Source: Conchocele bisecta
Taxonomy: Eukaryota; Mollusca; Bivalvia; Lucinida; Thyasiridae
Direction of reading: 5' to 3'
Length of the DNA stretch: 64,000 nt
NCBI GenBank assembly: GCA_029237695.1
Contig: CM055272.1
Span: 11,210,042-11,274,041 of the forward strand
The notes below the pieces were generated by a model. That model ran no database searches. It was not told the DNA's origin and was given only the letters and a program-made list of their open reading frames with translations. A program made the position numbers and the translations under genes. Positions 33,794 to 41,051 of the stretch are shown piece by piece (position 1 is the stretch's first letter; every line of letters starts with the position of its first letter).

Positions 33794-34093
33794 TTAACCG
33801 TCTGTAAAATCGAAGCCTCTCTGTGGTTTTTTGGTAAATTTTAAGCCTGGACTTGGTAAAATGTATCCAAGAGAACTACGTAAAAGAACGTGCCATAATT
33901 CACTATTAGGACTTTGGATACTTAAATGAATGATGGCTGTTATAACAATTGCATATATTATAATTACTTGAGAAATATATTGAAATTGATTTTTTGGTAT
34001 TCGTTTACCACAAAATGAAAACTCTTGTTTTTCTATTTTTCCGTTTTCAATTATATCTTGTTCATTCATATTATGTTTGATGTTGAAATCCAA
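33794..34093 (-). CDS. Small conserved Polinton membrane protein
   Basis: 99 codons. A central hydrophobic segment YISQVIIIYAIVITAIIHL (about 39-57) is a clear transmembrane helix, preceded by FCGKRIPKN and followed by SELWHVLLRSSLGYILPSP. This pattern, a short charged N-terminus, one membrane span, then an LW...LGY-P motif, is recurrent next to the capsid genes of metazoan Polintons. I know of no established function, and a role in virion membrane or assembly is inference. Its start overlaps the 3' end of the integrase by 28 nt, and its stop is immediately before the minor capsid start, indicating one compact transcription block. Confidence 0.7.
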   Translation of the reverse strand: MDFNIKHNMNEQDIIENGKIEKQEFSFCGKRIPKNQFQYISQVIIIYAIVITAIIHLSIQSPNSELWHVLLRSSLGYILPSPGLKFTKKPQRGFDFTDG

Positions 34094-35181
34094 CTATCAA
34101 ACTTTGACGGATAACCCATCAAGCGAACTTTAGTTTCCTTGATTGTTTTATTACCTACACGTCTTATACGTCGAGCAAGAACTGATTCAATTTCATATAT
34201 TTCGTCATCTTTTATACCTTGAATTTCCTTTCCATAAAATGTACCCATTATTTTTTCACCATCAAGATCTTCAATTTTATAAGTTGCTGGTAAACTTTTA
34301 TTAATATGAAATATTTTAAATAATTCTTTCGTCCAGTTTGGTAGATAACCCTTTTCAAATGTGCGTTTTGTTTTATTAATACGAACTAAATCACCGACAT
34401 GTAATTTGTTTTTGGCTGGAATAGCTTGTTTAATTCCATACAATGCATGTGTAACCTCAATTTCATTTGAGGTATTGACAGAAATTGGGGCCCTCTTAAT
34501 ACTACGATGGTATGTTCGGTTGTATCCATCAACAATATTTTGTAAAATATCAATATATTTTCTAGTTTGATGATATGTGAAATATTTCCACATACGTGTT
34601 TTTAAAGTTCTTTGAAATCGTTCAACTATACTTGCTTTAGTTTCAGGGTTTTCGGTTGTGAAAAAATGAATGTTCTTAGATTTCAAGAAATGTTGAAATT
34701 CTTTATTTTTAAATTCCGTTCCTTTATCGCTTTGTAAAGACCGTGGCTTGCGTTTTGATGTTTTCAGTATCAAATCAAACGCGTTAATCAATGTTTTCCC
34801 CGTTTTGTTAGGAAGGGGTATGACCCAGGCATATTTTGAAAATACATCTATTACACACAATAGATATCTTTGATTCTTATTTTCGCCTGAGAATTGTTGC
34901 ATATCTGCCAAATCAGCCTGCCATTGTTGATCGATACCTCCTACTATTGTCTTGCGACGTGTAAAACGTCTTTGAATTTGTTTATGAAATGTATATGTTT
35001 TCTGTCTACTCAACCATTCTTGTATATGTTTTAATCTAACATCTGAAAATGTGTTTATTCGTTTAATTGAATCATACAAGTGTTTTGCACTTGTGTAGGC
35101 AATTGAACTTTTTTGATCATAATATATTTTCTTTAGTAATGAATTAAGTTTCTTCTCTTTATGCTTTAATAAGGCTCCCAT
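34066..35181 (-). CDS. Retroviral-type DDE integrase with chromodomain-like end
   Basis: 371 codons, intact. N-terminal zinc-binding-like helical region (about 1-75). Integrase core about 80-240 with the triad Asp90 (WQADLADM), Asp152 (QSDKGTEF) and Glu187 (ASIVERFQ), giving the canonical DD35E spacing. Near the C-terminus KVRLMGYPSKFDSWI (about 348-362) is the hallmark of a chromodomain-like tail. Family knowledge: Polinton integrases insert the element and make 6-bp target duplications, in line with the flanks seen here. The start at 35181 overlaps the upstream gene by 16 nt. It is among the best preserved genes of the element, so this copy might still supply integrase in trans. Confidence 0.94.
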   Translation of the reverse strand: MGALLKHKEKKLNSLLKKIYYDQKSSIAYTSAKHLYDSIKRINTFSDVRLKHIQEWLSRQKTYTFHKQIQRRFTRRKTIVGGIDQQWQADLADMQQFSGENKNQRYLLCVIDVFSKYAWVIPLPNKTGKTLINAFDLILKTSKRKPRSLQSDKGTEFKNKEFQHFLKSKNIHFFTTENPETKASIVERFQRTLKTRMWKYFTYHQTRKYIDILQNIVDGYNRTYHRSIKRAPISVNTSNEIEVTHALYGIKQAIPAKNKLHVGDLVRINKTKRTFEKGYLPNWTKELFKIFHINKSLPATYKIEDLDGEKIMGTFYGKEIQGIKDDEIYEIESVLARRIRRVGNKTIKETKVRLMGYPSKFDSWISTSNII

Positions 35182-35835
35182 CTTTTAAGATATGTTGAAT
35201 CCGACTTTCTTTTTATACCAGTTGGTGTGACTGAAATTTTTGATTTTGGTGTTTTACGATGTTTCATTACTGTTTTAGGTGTACTAAATATTGAATCCGA
35301 CTCAATGTCAGATGTATCAGTTTGATATTTATGCATCCAGTTCCATCGTTCTCTATTACCAACTACGTCTTGTGGTATATTGAGTTCCTGTAAAGCTGTA
35401 CTGAATGTCTCCCAACCTCTGGGGTTAAATCCTTTTCTTTGACGTAAAGTGTCATTAACTAAATCAATAATATTTGATCCCTTTATAAGTTTTCCTTTAT
35501 ATGTTACTAAACCATTTTCATCCCAACTGATTTTTGGATTATCTTTCAGCATGCTTAAAAGAAGTTCTGCTTTTCTTTGCATTGTTTTTGGTATACTTTG
35601 TAAAATCCTATCATTAAGTGGTCTTTTTGTACTTTCATTTACTGTAACATGTTGAGGTTCTAAAACTTTTTTAAATGATTCCTGAAATTTATGTAATGTT
35701 TCTCCGTGCTGTTTTACCTTTTCACTTTCCGATAAATCTGTTCTTTCTAAAAGGTTAGATAAATTGTTTTCTTAGTTTAGCTGTATTTGCAATTTGTGGA
35801 TTCGGTGGGAGCTGAGGTTTTTGACTATTTTCCAT
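35166..35835 (-). pseudogene. Conserved Polinton protein upstream of integrase, frameshifted
   Basis: The likely gene starts at ATG 35835 (MENSQKPQLPPNP), loses frame near 35770 at an A-run, and continues in the frame that ends at 35166 (138 open codons at the 3' end). The conserved part has WDENGLVTYKGKLIKGSN, then IIDLVNDTLRQRKGFNPRGW and LNIPQDVVGN (about residues 20-75 of the 138-residue frame). This combination is frequent beside integrase genes in Polintons of cnidarians and molluscs, but I know no assigned function. The C-terminal region is basic and Ser/Thr-rich. It overlaps the integrase start. The frameshift is a single missing base in a homopolymer and may be a sequencing error. 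Confidence 0.65.
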
Positions 35836-35890
35836 TTATTCATTTCTTCCAGTAAATGAAAAGGAACAAGAGCCATTTTCCTGACCGACA

Positions 35891-36291
35891 TTATTTAACT
35901 AGAGCTCGAATACCTGCTCTGGCACCAACACCAAGTGCACCACCTAGAACAGCTTTACCTATTAATGGTAATAATGGAAGTAAAAATGGTAAAAGACCTG
36001 TCTGATTTATAATATTTTTCTTTTTCTTAATTGAAATTGATTTTGATACAAGTTGTCTGAGATGTTTACGCTTAGGATGCAATTTATGTTTCTGATCAGA
36101 TGTAAGTGTGACATTGCCTTTTAAGAGATTGTGACAACATTCACAAATACACTTAATTATATGATTTGGTGCATTTTTTTTATTAATTTTTCACGATATT
36201 TTTTAGGTTCATTAGCTATAGCCAAAAGCATAGCACCATGTTTTTTAATTAATGGTTTATTTTTACTGGTTTTATTCTTGATCTTACCCAT
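35891..36291 (-). pseudogene. Small basic protein with hydrophobic, Pro/Leu-rich C-terminus, frameshifted
   Basis: Starts at ATG 36291 (MGKIKNKTSKNKP), is out of frame at an A-run near 36175-36182, and continues to 35891. The middle has a Cys-rich KCICECCHNLLKGN segment and a basic HPKRKHLRQLV region. The end has LLPFLLPLLPLIGKAVLGG, a candidate membrane-active amphipathic helix. Proteins of this type (helical, basic, ending in a Gly/Leu hydrophobic segment) are common in metazoan Polintons and have been compared in character with adenovirus pVI/pX. No function is established. Same direction as the block, between the ATPase side and the integrase side. Confidence 0.6.
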
Positions 36292-36384
36292 CTTTATACT
36301 AACAATACTTTATATTGAATGATACAAAATTAATTAATAACTGTATTTTATACGCCTAAGTACTTTTTAATTAATAATTGTATT

Positions 36385-37335
36385 TTATACACCTAAGTAC
36401 CTTTTAATTTTTACTCTTAATTCAGGATTTTTAAACGCAAAATCTTTTAGATGTTTTATTTCTTTTTCGATTTGAATAAGTTTGTTTTTGGCAACTTCTT
36501 TAGCTTTAGGAGATCTCAAAGGTGTTCTTAACGGCGAAAACCTAGCTATTGGATGTTCATCCAATGCATTATATTCCTTGAACAGTTTTTCATGTTCTTT
36601 TGTTGCTTTATTAACAAGTCTAAACCAATTTTCAATTTCAGGTTTATATTTATACTTCTTTTTTTTTGGAGGCTGTCGCTCAAATGAACCAGAATTACTG
36701 GGGAAAGATGTATTGTATGATGATCCAGATTTGTTAGAAGTTGATGTAAATGGTAATTGTGGTGGAGATCTTAAGGAAATTGGTGTCGATGTGAACTGAG
36801 GTTTTTCAGACGATAAGGGTGTATGAAACGCTGATATAGATCTATACGAATTAACAGGACTAGGATTTGCAGACATACTAGACATTGAAGAAAATCTTGA
36901 AGGTTCGTTTTGCTTTTTAGTTGTTTTCTTTTGAGATTTTTTATTTCGTGTTTTCTTTTGTTTTTTAGTTTGTTTTTTGGTTAGTTTTCTATTTTTCACG
37001 TTTTTTGTACCTTTCCATCGAAGTAAACTTCTAATAATTACACCACCTAAAAATCCTCCACCACCAGGTTTTAATATTATTTTTTTCTTTGTATCATCAT
37101 CAATTGTAGGATCCGCTAATTGTTTAACATCTTTTTTATTTTTTTCTATGAAACGTACTGTTTGTTTTGGTAATTTTATTTTATTTTCAACTATATTTTG
37201 GGCAGCTAATGAAAACCATTTCAATATCTCTTTTAATCCAGATTTCAATATTATTTCTCTTGTAAGTTTATGTTGTTCATCACTAAAATTTCTTAAAGCA
37301 TGAATACTATTTCCTGATGTGTATGGGAAAGCCAT
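36385..37335 (-). CDS. Basic, Ser-rich protein of unknown function
   Basis: 316 codons, intact. Residues 1-85 are predicted mostly helical (LTREIILKSGLKEILKW). KPGGGGFLGGVIIRSLLRW (about 89-107) is a Gly-rich hydrophobic motif of the kind found in small virion-associated Polinton proteins. It is followed by a very basic stretch (TKKQTKKQKKTRNKK), a disordered Ser/Pro region (about 145-220) and a basic helical C-terminus. The architecture suggests a DNA-binding or virion-internal protein, an inference from composition. It lies between the ATPase fragment and the small hydrophobic gene, all on the minus strand. Start at 37335 is the first in-frame ATG after the ATPase stop. Confidence 0.65.
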   Translation of the reverse strand: MAFPYTSGNSIHALRNFSDEQHKLTREIILKSGLKEILKWFSLAAQNIVENKIKLPKQTVRFIEKNKKDVKQLADPTIDDDTKKKIILKPGGGGFLGGVIIRSLLRWKGTKNVKNRKLTKKQTKKQKKTRNKKSQKKTTKKQNEPSRFSSMSSMSANPSPVNSYRSISAFHTPLSSEKPQFTSTPISLRSPPQLPFTSTSNKSGSSYNTSFPSNSGSFERQPPKKKKYKYKPEIENWFRLVNKATKEHEKLFKEYNALDEHPIARFSPLRTPLRSPKAKEVAKNKLIQIEKEIKHLKDFAFKNPELRVKIKRYLGV

Positions 37336-37377
37336 GTTATCATTTTGGTAGAAAGTACAATAATGATATCTATATTA

Positions 37378-37975
37378 CTATATTGGAGAATAAATAGTAA
37401 GTCCTCTAACATCCTTATCTGTAATCCATCGATGAAAAATATCACTTCTTAAACGAAATTGTTTTTTAATTCGTGATTGAAAATCAATTAACAAATAACC
37501 ATGTTCCTGAGAAGTAGCATCGTTGTAGGCTGAAATTAAGTGTGTACTTTGTATTTGACGTGCTAATGTTTTAATTTGTAACCCATCACGTTCATTTCTA
37601 AATAAAATCATGTAACGAGAAATAAGACTTATAGTTCTACTCGATTTAGTTTGTTGAAACATATTTTGTGTAATATATATTACACTTGAATTTCTATGAT
37701 GACCTTTTCTTGTAAACCACAATTTTATTTTTTCTTCATCTTTTTCTCCTAACATGTCATCAAATACTACAAGATGTGGAATTGATACATCGGATACAAT
37801 TTCATTTTCATCATCTGGGATACCTTCAATAAATTTGAGGAAATTGAACTTTTCTTGCATAATAGTATAGCTGTGTTGCCATTCTTTGTAACACCATATT
37901 ACTTTTTCGGGTATAATATTAAATAAATCTTTGCGATAATCAATAATCTTTTGTACAATTTTTTTTTTATTATTA
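37378..37975 (-). pseudogene. FtsK/HerA-type packaging ATPase, 5' part missing
   Basis: The open frame of 160 codons from 37860 extends in frame upstream to about 37970 before hitting a poly-A/T tract. It contains the Walker B motif LVVFDDM, then a conserved RKGHHRNSSVIYITQNMF segment, and ends in the typical arm region. The Walker A (P-loop) N-terminal third, which should precede it, is absent, replaced by ~75 bp of almost pure T (plus strand) and then unrelated sequence. Family role: packaging of the genome into the capsid, as in adintoviruses and Polintons. This copy cannot bind ATP normally. Either a deletion or insertion joined at the homopolymer, or the assembly collapsed there. Confidence 0.85.
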
Positions 37976-37992
37976 TTTTTTTTTTTTTTTTT

Positions 37993-38038
<46 letters not shown>

Positions 38039-38053
38039 TTATTTTTTTTTTTA
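37962..38053. repeat. Poly-T (poly-A on minus) tract truncating the ATPase gene
   Basis: About 92 bp with T in nearly every position. On the minus strand it reads as a poly-A stretch starting some 25 nt after the stop of the Gln-rich gene (38079). It could be the poly-A tail of a retro-inserted transcript containing that gene, a homopolymer expansion, or an assembly artefact. Confidence 0.85.
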
Positions 38054-38078
38054 TAAAGGCACGAGTACTGGTACTAAT

Positions 38079-38599
38079 TTATTTTCGTGGAATCAAATGA
38101 TTTTCTTTTTCTGGACGAATGTGTTTACGATGTGCACCAATTCCACTTTTATGTGAATGTATTTTTTCGTCAACTGTATCACACAGGGCCCTTTCGGCAT
38201 GTTGACTGATCTGTGCCACTGTTTTCTTGTCCAATTCAAACTTGATAGGTACTTTTAATGGCTTTGTGGTAAATGTCAAGTCCCGATTTTCCGACTGTTT
38301 CTCTAGTTTACTTGATAATGTGTCTGTCATACTGTCCAGTTGAACACTATGTCGTGATGCGATGTTCTCTAGTTTCTGTAATATTCTTTCTGTATTGTTG
38401 TTCAGTTTCTGTAGTTCTTTCAATATCATATAATCTTCTTTCTTCTTCTCTAATGGAATGTATACAGGAACAGTTGGCTGCTGCGACTGTTGTTGTTGTT
38501 GTTGTGGTGGTTGGAAGGTTGGCTGATATATATCATTCATCGCCCTGCTAATATATCAAAATCTTGACCGGCAAAATCGTAACTTCTGTTGTCAGCCAT
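38079..38599 (-). CDS. Gln-rich coiled-coil protein of the accessory cassette
   Basis: The open frame 38540-38079 has 153 codons: a Pro/Gln-rich start (QPPQQQQQQSQQP, about 9-21), then an amphipathic heptad-like region (LKELQKLNNNTERILQKLENI, about 40-60) and a basic end. A better-placed ATG at 38599 (CGATACGATGGCTGAC) follows the shared promoter box by about 35 nt, but its frame stops at 38540 after 20 codons in an ATGA-type overlap with the 153-codon frame. Either a one-base frameshift splits one gene, or the two are read by termination-reinitiation. The function is unknown. The stop is followed within about 30 nt by a poly-A tract and not by a histone-type stem-loop. Confidence 0.55.
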
Positions 38600-38632
38600 C
38601 GTATCGAATGTAAATTAATGATTTTATGATCG

Positions 38633-38662
38633 TCTTTTATATCCATCAAACGGATTGACCTA
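38633..38662 (-). promoter_or_regulatory. Shared promoter box with TATA, copy 1
   Basis: Minus strand: GGTCAATCCGTTTGATGG directly followed by ATATAAAAG. It lies about 35-60 nt upstream of ATG 38599. A CCAAT box (inverted, TGATTGGTC) lies about 40 nt further upstream. The same box stands before the genes starting at 39069 and 39675. Confidence 0.75.
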
Positions 38663-38883
38663 CTTAGAAATTGATAAAAATCAAGTGACCAATCACCGTG
38701 TGTCTTACAAAACGATGCTTTGTTAAAGTTATTTCATTTTTACTTATTTTTAACAATGTAAAATTTGTAAGGTTTAGGATATGGTTTTATATTCTACCTG
38801 AGTTGTGTTTAACAACTAACGGTACATATACAAAGTTATTAGGATATAAATTGAAAAGTAACCTTTTCGTAATAATGTGTGGT

Positions 38884-38899
38884 GGCCCTGAAAAGGGCC
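38884..38899 (-). promoter_or_regulatory. Histone-type 3' stem-loop after the 49-codon gene
   Basis: Minus strand GGCCCT-TTTC-AGGGCC followed by ACCACA: a perfect 6-bp stem, 4-nt TTTC loop, A/C-rich 5' flank and ACC 3' flank, as in metazoan replication-dependent histone mRNAs. It starts 20 nt after the stop codon at 38920. A purine-rich ACGAAAAGG follows about 14 nt later, where histone genes have the U7-binding element. Confidence 0.75.
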
Positions 38900-38919
38900 G
38901 TTTTTTTGTCGTGGGGTTA

Positions 38920-39069
38920 TTATTTGAGGATATCGTTCATCAAATCATCGAACTTGTTCCAGTTATATACGAAGCTATTCGAGGCTTCTCTTGCTTCAAT
39001 TTTCAAATTATAGTAAGGAATTAAATTCCTAACCACGTACTCGTGAAATAAATATATTAAAGTTAACAT
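38920..39069 (-). CDS. 49-residue accessory mini-protein
   Basis: ATG 39069 to TAA 38920. It begins MLTLIYLFHEYVVRN and ends FDDLMNDILK, with a hydrophobic N-terminal segment and an acidic helical end. Support for a real gene is architectural: the shared promoter box and TATA lie about 60 nt upstream, and a histone-type stem-loop lies 20 nt downstream, the same plan as the 90-residue gene at 39403-39675. The surrounding DNA (38625-38905 and 39115-39370) is a diverged duplication covering both promoters and both 3' ends. Function unknown. Small size means the coding claim rests on context. Confidence 0.5.
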   Translation of the reverse strand: MLTLIYLFHEYVVRNLIPYYNLKIEAREASNSFVYNWNKFDDLMNDILK

Positions 39070-39129
39070 CCTAGATGTGTAGAGTCAGGGTTGTACTGTG
39101 AAAATGTAATGCTTTGATTTTATGATCGT

Positions 39130-39156
39130 CTTTTATATCCATCAAACGGATTGACC
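39130..39156 (-). promoter_or_regulatory. Shared promoter box with TATA, copy 2
   Basis: Minus strand GGTCAATCCGTTTGATGG then ATATAAAAG, about 60 nt before ATG 39069. An inverted CCAAT (TATTGGTCAC) lies about 40 nt upstream. Confidence 0.75.
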
Positions 39157-39354
39157 TACTTAGAAATTGATAAACATCAAGTGACCAATAACAGTGTGTC
39201 TTACAAAACGATGCTTTGTTAAAGTTATTTCATTTTTACTTATTTTTAACAATGTAAAAATTGTAAGGTTTAGTTGTGTTTAACAACTAACGGTACATAT
39301 ACAAAGTTATTAGGATATAAATTGTAAAGTAATCTTTTCGTAATAATGTGTGGT

Positions 39355-39370
39355 GGCCCTGAAAATGGCC
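39355..39370 (-). promoter_or_regulatory. Histone-type 3' stem-loop after the 90-codon gene
   Basis: Minus strand GGCCATTTTCAGGGCC followed by ACCACA. Same loop and flanks as the 38884 copy but with one mispair at the top of the stem (A opposite G side). It starts about 33 nt after the stop at 39403, and GAAAAGA follows about 14 nt downstream. Confidence 0.7.
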
Positions 39371-39402
39371 GTTTTTTTGTTTAGAGTGTACACCTGTACA
39401 AA

Positions 39403-39675
39403 CTAATATTCAGTGTAAGTGCGTCGCCATTTGTTGTTTGATTCTCGAGTTTTAACTCTGACAAAACCCGTAGTATCAGGTTTTTTTTCTGTAGTGAAAC
39501 TCTTTCCGTCCTCCATTTCCATTTCTTTGTAAGCAGGCTTTGGTTGTTCCTTTATTCTCCTCAACAGATCAGCCGTAACCATTTGCAGCGTTTCTATGTC
39601 TTTCTGCATTGACCCTACGACTTCGACCAAATCTGCGATCCTCCTTGCCATCATATTGCTTCGATCAGTATCCAT
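39403..39675 (-). CDS. 90-residue coiled-coil accessory protein with histone-type 3' end
   Basis: ATG 39675 to stop 39403. Residues about 8-45 form an amphipathic helix with heptad-like hydrophobics (RIADLVEVVGSMQKDIETL, then MVTADLLRRIKEQ), suggesting a coiled coil. The rest is polar and charged. It is not a histone. The transcription unit looks complete and compact: promoter box and TATA about 50-75 nt upstream, and a histone-like stem-loop 33 nt after the stop. I do not recognise the family. In position and size it resembles small early-type genes of DNA viruses, but that is only analogy. Confidence 0.6.
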   Translation of the reverse strand: MDTDRSNMMARRIADLVEVVGSMQKDIETLQMVTADLLRRIKEQPKPAYKEMEMEDGKSFTTEKKPDTTGFVRVKTRESNNKWRRTYTEY

Positions 39676-39723
39676 TTTTGAGTGTTCGGATGAAACATGT
39701 GAAGTATGTGTTCAAAACACATG

Positions 39724-39752
39724 CTTTTATACCCATCAAACGGATTGACCTA
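39724..39752 (-). promoter_or_regulatory. Shared promoter box with TATA, copy 3
   Basis: Minus strand GGTCAATCCGTTTGATGG then GTATAAAAG, about 50 nt before ATG 39675. Flanking sequence here differs from copies 1 and 2, so the box is conserved beyond the local duplication. Confidence 0.78.
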
Positions 39753-39850
39753 ATTTTGTTAGTTTAGTCATTTTTCATATTTTCGTTCAATCAGAAAGCG
39801 TGTTGTAAACGCGTTTTTACAGTCAGGAGTTTGACTGTAAAAAAGGAAAA

Positions 39851-39996
39851 ATTATGCTAGTGAAGAAAAGAAGAGAAATAAAGAATTATTACAACAATTA
39901 TTTGCAAGACGTGGTTATCATTGGCCTTCCAAAGAAAAGATTGTTTGGAAAGTTACATTGAATAACTTATATCCAGATCTGTCTGAATTATATTAG
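39851..39996 (+). pseudogene. Short coding remnant ending at a histone-type stem-loop
   Basis: A plus-strand frame of about 48 codons (NYASEEKKRNKELLQQLF at its start; KEKIVWKVTLNNLYPDLSEL near its end) runs to TAG 39994-39996. It has no suitable ATG of its own; an ATG in another frame opens 35 codons. Its protein-like end and the stem-loop 14 nt after the stop suggest the 3' end of a gene whose front is lost. The product is unrecognised. Confidence 0.4.
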
Positions 39997-40009
39997 ACAG
40001 TGATCAAAC

Positions 40010-40025
40010 GGTCCTTTTCAGGACC
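40010..40025 (+). promoter_or_regulatory. Histone-type 3' stem-loop with downstream purine-rich element
   Basis: GGTCCT-TTTC-AGGACC flanked by TCAAAC on the left and ACAATA on the right. Perfect 6-bp stem with the canonical loop. CAGAAAGAAAC at 40037-40047, 12 nt downstream, closely matches the histone downstream element that pairs with U7 snRNA. This is the most complete of the three signals. Confidence 0.78.
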
Positions 40026-40140
40026 ACAATATTTTCCAGAAAGAAACACTTGCATTTTATAAATCATATGAATTGAAGTTATAAAATGATAAATAACAAA
40101 CAAGAAAATACATTTCAACTTGTATTCATTTAACAATATT

Positions 40141-40146
40141 TTTATT
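40141..40146 (-). terminator. AATAAA signal after the zinc-knuckle gene
   Basis: Minus-strand TTGTTGTTCAATAAAAATAT, about 60 nt after the stop at 40205. Same cassette as at 30433 and 42650. Confidence 0.65.
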
Positions 40147-40204
40147 GAACAACAATATATTTACAACATGTATTCATTTAACAAGACATATAAATCAATC
40201 AAAT

Positions 40205-40924
40205 CTAAAAGTCAATTTTCATCTTCTTGACTGGAACATCAATTTTCATCTTCTTGACTGGAACACTCGGTTCACCCTGGTATTTACGTTTACGACTGTT
40301 CACTGGTTTCTCTGGGGGCTTAACATCCACTGTGTTAGACCTGGGTTTCTGGTCACAATCACAAGCCCAATGTGATTTCGATTTACAGATGAAACATCCA
40401 GCGTACATATCATTTCTAGGCAGCTTCAGATGACTCTCTTCGTTGTAATAAGACATGAATTTTCCAACACACAGGTCTTGGGTGATACTAGGAGAATCCG
40501 AAAATTGAACTTCATGAGAATATGGATTCACAAACACATCCATGTACTTTCCTTGTAGCTTTTGGCTACATTTATTAGCCCAATGTTCCGTTGATTGGCA
40601 GATGTAACATCTGTTAAGTGATATTTCATCCCCTCCATATTTCTCATCGATGCTGAATTTTGTAAACCTCTTTCCTGTAGAAATCAGGTACTCAGAGTCG
40701 CCCGAATAATTGTAAGATGTAAACGATCCAACAAAGTTTCCAATATGTTTTATCGGATAGGTTTTCGGTATGTTGCTGAATTCAACTTCATGAGTAAACG
40801 GATTTACATATAAATTCATTTCACATCCTTTGTGCCAATATTTCATACTTTCGAAATAGTCAGCAAAATGTTCCTCGTGTTTTTGTAGTTGAATGGAAGA
40901 ACGTTCTGTCGCTTGAGAGTCCAT
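40205..40924 (-). CDS. Accessory protein with two zinc knuckles
   Basis: 239 codons, intact. It is made of two related halves, each with an 'NP(F/Y)(T/S)HEV-x-FS' block (FTHEVEFSNIP and YSHEVQFSDSP) followed by a zinc knuckle of C-x2-C-x4-H-x4-C form (CYICQSTEHWANKC and CFICKSKSHWACDC). The C-terminus is basic, with a perfect 9-residue tandem repeat around PVKKMKID and KRKRK-like stretches, perhaps a nuclear-localisation signal. Zinc knuckles bind single-stranded nucleic acid in Gag and related proteins, so a nucleic-acid role is likely. The substrate is unknown. I do not know this protein from other Polintons. It is transcribed away from the 41052 gene across a 127-bp gap with a TATA on each side. 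Confidence 0.75.
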   Translation of the reverse strand: MDSQATERSSIQLQKHEEHFADYFESMKYWHKGCEMNLYVNPFTHEVEFSNIPKTYPIKHIGNFVGSFTSYNYSGDSEYLISTGKRFTKFSIDEKYGGDEISLNRCYICQSTEHWANKCSQKLQGKYMDVFVNPYSHEVQFSDSPSITQDLCVGKFMSYYNEESHLKLPRNDMYAGCFICKSKSHWACDCDQKPRSNTVDVKPPEKPVNSRKRKYQGEPSVPVKKMKIDVPVKKMKIDF

Positions 40925-41051
40925 ATCGCTTCAGAGTTCAGTAGACTAATAATGACCATATGGAATTTGGGGCTTCTTTTATAGCCGTCATGGTGTAACG
41001 ATAGTATATAAGCTGCTGTAAATTGATTAATACTTTATTATAACATTCAAC
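40925..41051. promoter_or_regulatory. Bidirectional promoter between the zinc-knuckle and CCHHC genes
   Basis: Minus strand GCTATAAAAGAAG (about 40974-40985), roughly 50 nt before ATG 40924. Plus strand AGTATATAAGCTG (about 41003-41016), roughly 40 nt before ATG 41052. Two TATA boxes back to back in a 127-bp gap. Confidence 0.65.

Noticed and set aside
38273..39024. Plus-strand proteins of 92 and 108 codons
   Set aside because: They are antisense to the Gln-rich gene and mini-gene cassette, rich in Val/Ser/Cys runs from CAG-type codons read backwards.
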